The notes under the pieces are model-generated. The model saw nothing but the letters and a program-made list of their open reading frames with translations, had not been told where the DNA came from and made no database searches. Of a stretch of DNA of 36,613 nucleotides, positions 33,775 to 36,613 are shown piece after piece. The DNA is from Candidatus Brockarchaeota archaeon (lineage in GTDB: Archaea > Thermoproteota > EX4484-205 > JAAOZO01). A program made the position numbers and the translations under genes. Where the stretch lies: the NCBI GenBank assembly GCA_017601145.1, contig JAFNIV010000003.1:72769-109381 (forward strand). The letters run 5' to 3'. The first letter of the stretch is position 1. Each line of letters opens with the position of its first letter.

Positions 33775-34053
33775 TCAGAAGCAGCACCTCCACAGTCTAT
33801 CTTCTGGCCTCTTTAATAGTTTTCGCCCTTCGATCTCAAAAATCTTCCCATTTTTCGTAATAAATTTAAATTTAGCAACATCCTTTGGAATTATCTTCCT
33901 TCCTTTATCCGTTAAGACTACAAAAGTTTTCATTGTTTCACCTATGACTAGACCCTTGAGTCCAATTAAAGATTTATTAGAAGACTCGATAACTTCAATG
34001 TTTAACCCAATAAAATCAAGAGGGATTAAAGAAACACTACTATTCTCGTTCAT
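33775..34053 (-). CDS. rnp1: Ribonuclease P protein component 1 (Rpp29/Pop4)
   Basis: A 92-residue RNase P subunit of Sm-like beta-barrel fold, involved in tRNA 5'-end maturation. The GLKGLVIGETMKTFVVLTDKG stretch and KIIPKDVAKFKF are typical. It lies between L29 and S17, its normal place in archaea. The aIF1 (sui1) gene that often sits beside it is absent here. Confidence 0.9.
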   Translation of the reverse strand: MNENSSVSLIPLDFIGLNIEVIESSNKSLIGLKGLVIGETMKTFVVLTDKGRKIIPKDVAKFKFITKNGKIFEIEGRKLLKRPEDRLWRCCF

Positions 34054-34055
34054 TT

Positions 34056-34256
34056 TTATAGTTTACCTTTTAATTTCAGATTTTTAATTGTTAAAACTCT
34101 TGCTATTTCTTTTTTAACCTCTTTAATTGCTTTAAAGTTTTCAGTCGATGCAGTTGGTTTAGTTTTTAAGCGAGCAAGTTCTGCTCTAAGTTCTTCTAGC
34201 CTCTTATCAAGGTCTTCATCTGAAAGTTCTACTAACTTCTTAACTTTTGCTTTCAT
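34056..34256 (-). CDS. rpl29: Ribosomal protein uL29
   Basis: A 66-residue helical protein at the exit tunnel. ELSDEDLDKRLEELRAELARLK and IKEVKKEIARVLTI are typical. ATG at 34256 has AGGTGAG upstream and overlaps the S3 end by 17 bases. Confidence 0.94.
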   Translation of the reverse strand: MKAKVKKLVELSDEDLDKRLEELRAELARLKTKPTASTENFKAIKEVKKEIARVLTIKNLKLKGKL

Positions 34257-34929
34257 TTTTCTCACCTATCTCAGGCTTATTTTCTTGTTGAGGCGACTGT
34301 GAAACTTTTTGTTCTGAAGTTACTTCTTGAGTTTGTGGCTCTACGACTTCGATTTGATCTGAAAGCTTGACTCCGGGAGGAAGTATCTTTACCTTAATTC
34401 CTATTAACCCCTGAGGCACTAGAATGCTAACAGTTGCAACTCTTACAAACCTATCTTTTGGTTCTCCAGCCGCCGGTAAGTAACCAAATCTATACTTTTC
34501 AAACCTAGATCTTTCCGTAGTTAGCTTACCTTGAACCTTTATTTCTGCGCCTATAGCGCCAGCAGCTTGAATCCTGCGTAGATAAAGCCTAACTGCTCTC
34601 CTATACTTTATTCCACGTTCTATTGCTTCTCCAATTCTTGTAGCAACTACATATGGATCAAGAAATGGATCTTTTAATTCAACCACAGAAATTTGAGGGT
34701 TCTTTAATCCAAACCTTTGAGATAAAATCTCTGAGAGCTCTTTTATGTTTTTTCCTCCTGGACCGATTACTTGACCAGGCCTACCGACAACTAAAGTTAT
34801 CGATGTTCCTATAGGTGTTTCAACTATTTTCATGCTGGAATAACCTGCGGACTTTAAATACTCTTTGAGAAATTCTTCAACTAGAACCTTTTTCTTTGCT
34901 TCCTGAATATACGCTTTTTTTAGCACCAA
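34240..34929 (-). CDS. rps3: Ribosomal protein uS3
   Basis: A 229-residue small-subunit protein at the mRNA entry site. The KH domain has VVGRPGQVIGPGGKNIKEL, and the RRIQAAGAIGAEIKVQGKL stretch follows. A glutamine- and serine-rich low-complexity tail of about 30 residues ends the protein. Confidence 0.97.
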   Translation of the reverse strand: MVLKKAYIQEAKKKVLVEEFLKEYLKSAGYSSMKIVETPIGTSITLVVGRPGQVIGPGGKNIKELSEILSQRFGLKNPQISVVELKDPFLDPYVVATRIGEAIERGIKYRRAVRLYLRRIQAAGAIGAEIKVQGKLTTERSRFEKYRFGYLPAAGEPKDRFVRVATVSILVPQGLIGIKVKILPPGVKLSDQIEVVEPQTQEVTSEQKVSQSPQQENKPEIGEKNESKS

Positions 34930-34931
34930 GA

Positions 34932-35408
34932 TTAACTCACCTCCTTAGCGACTAACTCAAAATGAGTTAAAGTACTAAATCTTGGAGAAGCTCTCCCAAA
35001 AGCTCTAGGCATATATCTCTTTATTTTTCTGCCTCCATAAGCAGAAGCATGAATTATTCTTAACTTTTCAATATCTAAGTTTCTGTTTTCCGCTTCTGAA
35101 ATCATACTTTGAACTAAAGACAAAACTTTTGAAGCTGCTTTAACAGGATAACGACCAGCATAATACTTTAGTAAGTCTTTTCTGTGCGGAACTTTTTTAT
35201 TATGCCTCTTATAAGGAACGGAAATCTTCTTTTCAATAACGGCTTGAAGCCTTTCTCGGGCATCGACTAAACTGAGACCTTTCAACCACCTTGCGATCTC
35301 GATAGAATCTTTAGGGGAAATTCTAACCTCACGTAAACTACCTTTTACTACATTGTTTTCTTCTTTTTCTAGAACTTTTGCAGCAATGGAGTATCCGAAT
35401 TTAGGCAT
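34932..35408 (-). CDS. rpl22: Ribosomal protein uL22
   Basis: A 158-residue large-subunit protein lining the exit tunnel. KGSLREVRISPKDSIEIARWLKG and YMPRAFGRASPRF are diagnostic. It is the first gene of this operon: the usual upstream genes L3, L4, L23, L2 and S19 are not present, and the archease gene and an intergenic region lie upstream instead. Confidence 0.97.
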   Translation of the reverse strand: MPKFGYSIAAKVLEKEENNVVKGSLREVRISPKDSIEIARWLKGLSLVDARERLQAVIEKKISVPYKRHNKKVPHRKDLLKYYAGRYPVKAASKVLSLVQSMISEAENRNLDIEKLRIIHASAYGGRKIKRYMPRAFGRASPRFSTLTHFELVAKEVS

Positions 35409-35751
35409 TGTTTACTCTACGCCTTCGTCAGCGCATGAAATAAAATCGAATAAATAAAGCTTATCCTCGCAAAAAATAAGTTCTGATAAACATTTTTACC
35501 TTCCATTTAAACTAGTTGAGTTACAAGCCAAAGTAATGAAATTCTCTCTATTTTTCAATTACAAAAATTAAGGTTAGCATTCGATGAGATTGAGTTTTAA
35601 TTGTTAAATTTCTAATTGCTTCTCTAAAACAAAAGGACTCTAAAAAGGAACTTATTTTAAAAATTAAGAGAATTATTGACGTAGTTGTAAATTTGTTGAG
35701 CAAAGCAAAAACAATCAAAGGAATTAAACTTTTTAAGTTAACGAATAATTA
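35409..35751. other. 343-base intergenic region ahead of L22
   Basis: It contains the L22 operon promoter and is otherwise AT-rich. I see no reading frame, tRNA or convincing C/D box RNA. A short imperfect TGACGAAGGCG inverted element lies in the L22 leader (about 35418-35435). Confidence 0.35.
35447..35460 (-). promoter_or_regulatory. Promoter of the L22-to-cbf5 operon
   Basis: GCTTTATTTATTCG on the minus strand, about 26 bases before an inferred start near 35428, giving a leader of about 20 bases. Confidence 0.45.
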
Positions 35752-36186
35752 TTAAATATCAAGAAGAACTTTTATACAAGTTTTAGAATTAGAAAATCTT
35801 ATTGTTAGCTCATGGAAAGTTACTCCCTTTATGCTAGTTTTTGGCTTATGTTTTCCAAAGACAAACTTTTCTCCTTTTAGCTTACCAGACAGAAAGTATT
35901 GGCCGTTATTTTCGATGATTTGCCCAAAAAAACTTTTACTTAAAAAACCTTCAGAATCAATAAACACAAGAACTTGTTCAAGAGTAAGGTATATAAGCTC
36001 CTGTAAATCGACTCCTCTTATTTCGAACACTCTTTCTTCTTTTTCCTCTACTTTTTCGGGATTAGATAACAAAAGATTAAGCATACCTTCAACGCAAGAA
36101 GCAATCGCATCAATCGTACTTTCACCACATCCCTCTACATAAATATCAGAAGTATGCTCTAAAAACTTAAACTCACGCTTGCTCAT
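35752..36186 (-). CDS. Archease (RtcB ligase cofactor)
   Basis: A 144-residue archease. The FKFLEHTSDIYVEGCGES start and HELTIRFSNSKTCIKVLLDI end are diagnostic of the family, whose conserved aspartate/glutamate residues bind metal. Archease activates RtcB, the ligase that joins tRNA exons after the splicing endonuclease cuts BHB motifs. The chosen ATG at 36186 gives a start that matches homologues. ATG at 36204 is possible. It stands alone, about 100 bases from tRNA-Ser(TGA) and upstream of the ribosomal operon. rtcB is not in the window. Confidence 0.93.
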   Translation of the reverse strand: MSKREFKFLEHTSDIYVEGCGESTIDAIASCVEGMLNLLLSNPEKVEEKEERVFEIRGVDLQELIYLTLEQVLVFIDSEGFLSKSFFGQIIENNGQYFLSGKLKGEKFVFGKHKPKTSIKGVTFHELTIRFSNSKTCIKVLLDI

Positions 36187-36287
36187 GGAAAATAAAGCAT
36201 ACACTCAGATTTATTTACTTTTTTGGAGGTAATGTGCTAATAAACTGACCTATTAATAAATAATGGGTAATTTAGAAAGTACGAAAA

Positions 36288-36372
36288 CGCCGGGGGCAGG
36301 ACTCGAACCTGCACGGCGCAATGCGCCACAGGCTCTCAAGGCCTGCGCTTTGTCCAATTCAGCCACCCCGGC
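36288..36372 (-). tRNA. tRNA-Ser(TGA)
   Basis: Acceptor arms GCCGGGG/CCCCGGC with discriminator G, D stem GCT/AGC, anticodon stem CAGGC/GCCTG with loop CT-TGA-GA, long variable arm GGCGC/GCGCC and T stem GCAGG/CCTGC. Length is 85 nt, with no intron and no encoded CCA. A TATA-like TTTAAATTAA lies at about 36402-36411 on the minus strand. Confidence 0.95.
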
Positions 36373-36482
36373 ATTGCGCAAGAAGCATTAAAAAGCACTT
36401 AATTTAAATTTCTTTTTCTTTATAAAAGCACAATAAAAAGCTTAGGTTTTATTTTGCAACTAACCATCAAAAAATAACTAAG

Positions 36483-36613
36483 ATGGGTGACTTCCTCCCC
36501 ACCCTTACGGATGGGGCTTCCAAGTTTCGTTCAACCCGTCTCTCACGAGAGCGGTGTTTCATGGAAGCTTGCGAGGTTGCCTCCTTTACTCACTCATGGA
36601 GCTTTCACGGTCA
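36483..36613 (-). mobile_element. Right end of an IS200/IS605-family (TnpB) element, partial
   Basis: Read on the minus strand, the window ends in a run of hairpins closing with GGAAGCCCCATCC-GTAA-GGGTGGGGAGGAAGTCAC. The CCCCATCC/GGGTGGGG stem followed by GAGGAAGTCAC is the usual right-end and omega-RNA 3' scaffold layout of archaeal tnpB elements. Other hairpins (CTCTC/GAGAG, GAGG/CCTC) precede it. A frame reading TVKAP then TGA at 36594-36596 could be the tnpB C-terminus, about 110 bases from the element end, but five codons cannot prove it. The rest lies beyond the window. Confidence 0.55.

Noticed and set aside
36594-36613. Partial tnpB coding sequence as its own feature
   Set aside because: Only about five codons are inside the window and two frames are possible, so the coding claim cannot be supported.

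Overview
The window is a piece of an AT-rich archaeal chromosome. Most of it is gene-dense housekeeping sequence: the spc-type ribosomal protein operon, the rpoD/S2 operon, thermosome, EF-2, mevalonate-pathway enzymes, and three tRNA genes. Shine-Dalgarno sites of GGTGA type, TATA boxes about 26 bases before inferred transcript starts, L14e, L18e, L19e, L32e and S4e proteins, a ferredoxin-bearing RNA polymerase subunit D, archease and bulge-helix-bulge (BHB) introns together point to the TACK/Thermoproteota side of Archaea, probably a thermophile. I cannot fix the lineage further from sequence alone.

Layout. 1-2.4 kb: end of a KaiC/RecA-like ATPase gene, then a three-gene minus-strand operon (winged-helix/DUF5752-like protein, an internally duplicated unknown protein, an orphan PqqD-like protein). 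2.7-4.7 kb: a plus-strand operon of a small winged-helix protein, a glycosyltransferase N-terminal half, and a complete GT4 glycosyltransferase. 4.9-7.1 kb: two divergent metallo-beta-lactamase-fold genes with a structured intergenic element. 7.1-8.9 kb: tRNA-Gly(CCC) with two introns, and thermosome. 9.1-11.8 kb: small zinc-binding protein and EF-2. 12.3-16.8 kb: mevalonate kinase, isopentenyl phosphate kinase, type 2 IPP isomerase and glutamyl-tRNA synthetase in one operon. 17.1-20.8 kb: rpoD, L18e, L13, S9, rpoN, S2 and MEMO. 20.9-22.3 kb: divergent S11, S13, S4. 22.4 kb: intron-bearing tRNA-Ser(GGA). 22.7-35.4 kb: one long minus-strand operon from L22 to cbf5. 35.8-36.6 kb: archease, tRNA-Ser(TGA) and the end of an IS200/IS605-type (TnpB) element.

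The most notable feature is a set of four very short introns (13, 14, 15 and 16 nt), each of which folds by hand into a BHB motif with a 4-bp central helix and two 3-nt bulges. Two are in tRNA-Gly(CCC) (positions 37/38 and 59/60), one is in tRNA-Ser(GGA) (37/38), and one interrupts the protein gene cbf5 exactly inside the codon for the catalytic aspartate. Archease, the cofactor of the RtcB splicing ligase, is encoded in the same window. An automatic annotation would call cbf5 frameshifted and could miss or mis-bound tRNA-Gly. Also worth attention are the rearranged S11-S13-S4 order, a GluRS with an altered HIGH motif, an EF-2 with an altered residue next to the diphthamide histidine, and an uncharacterised PqqD-like operon.
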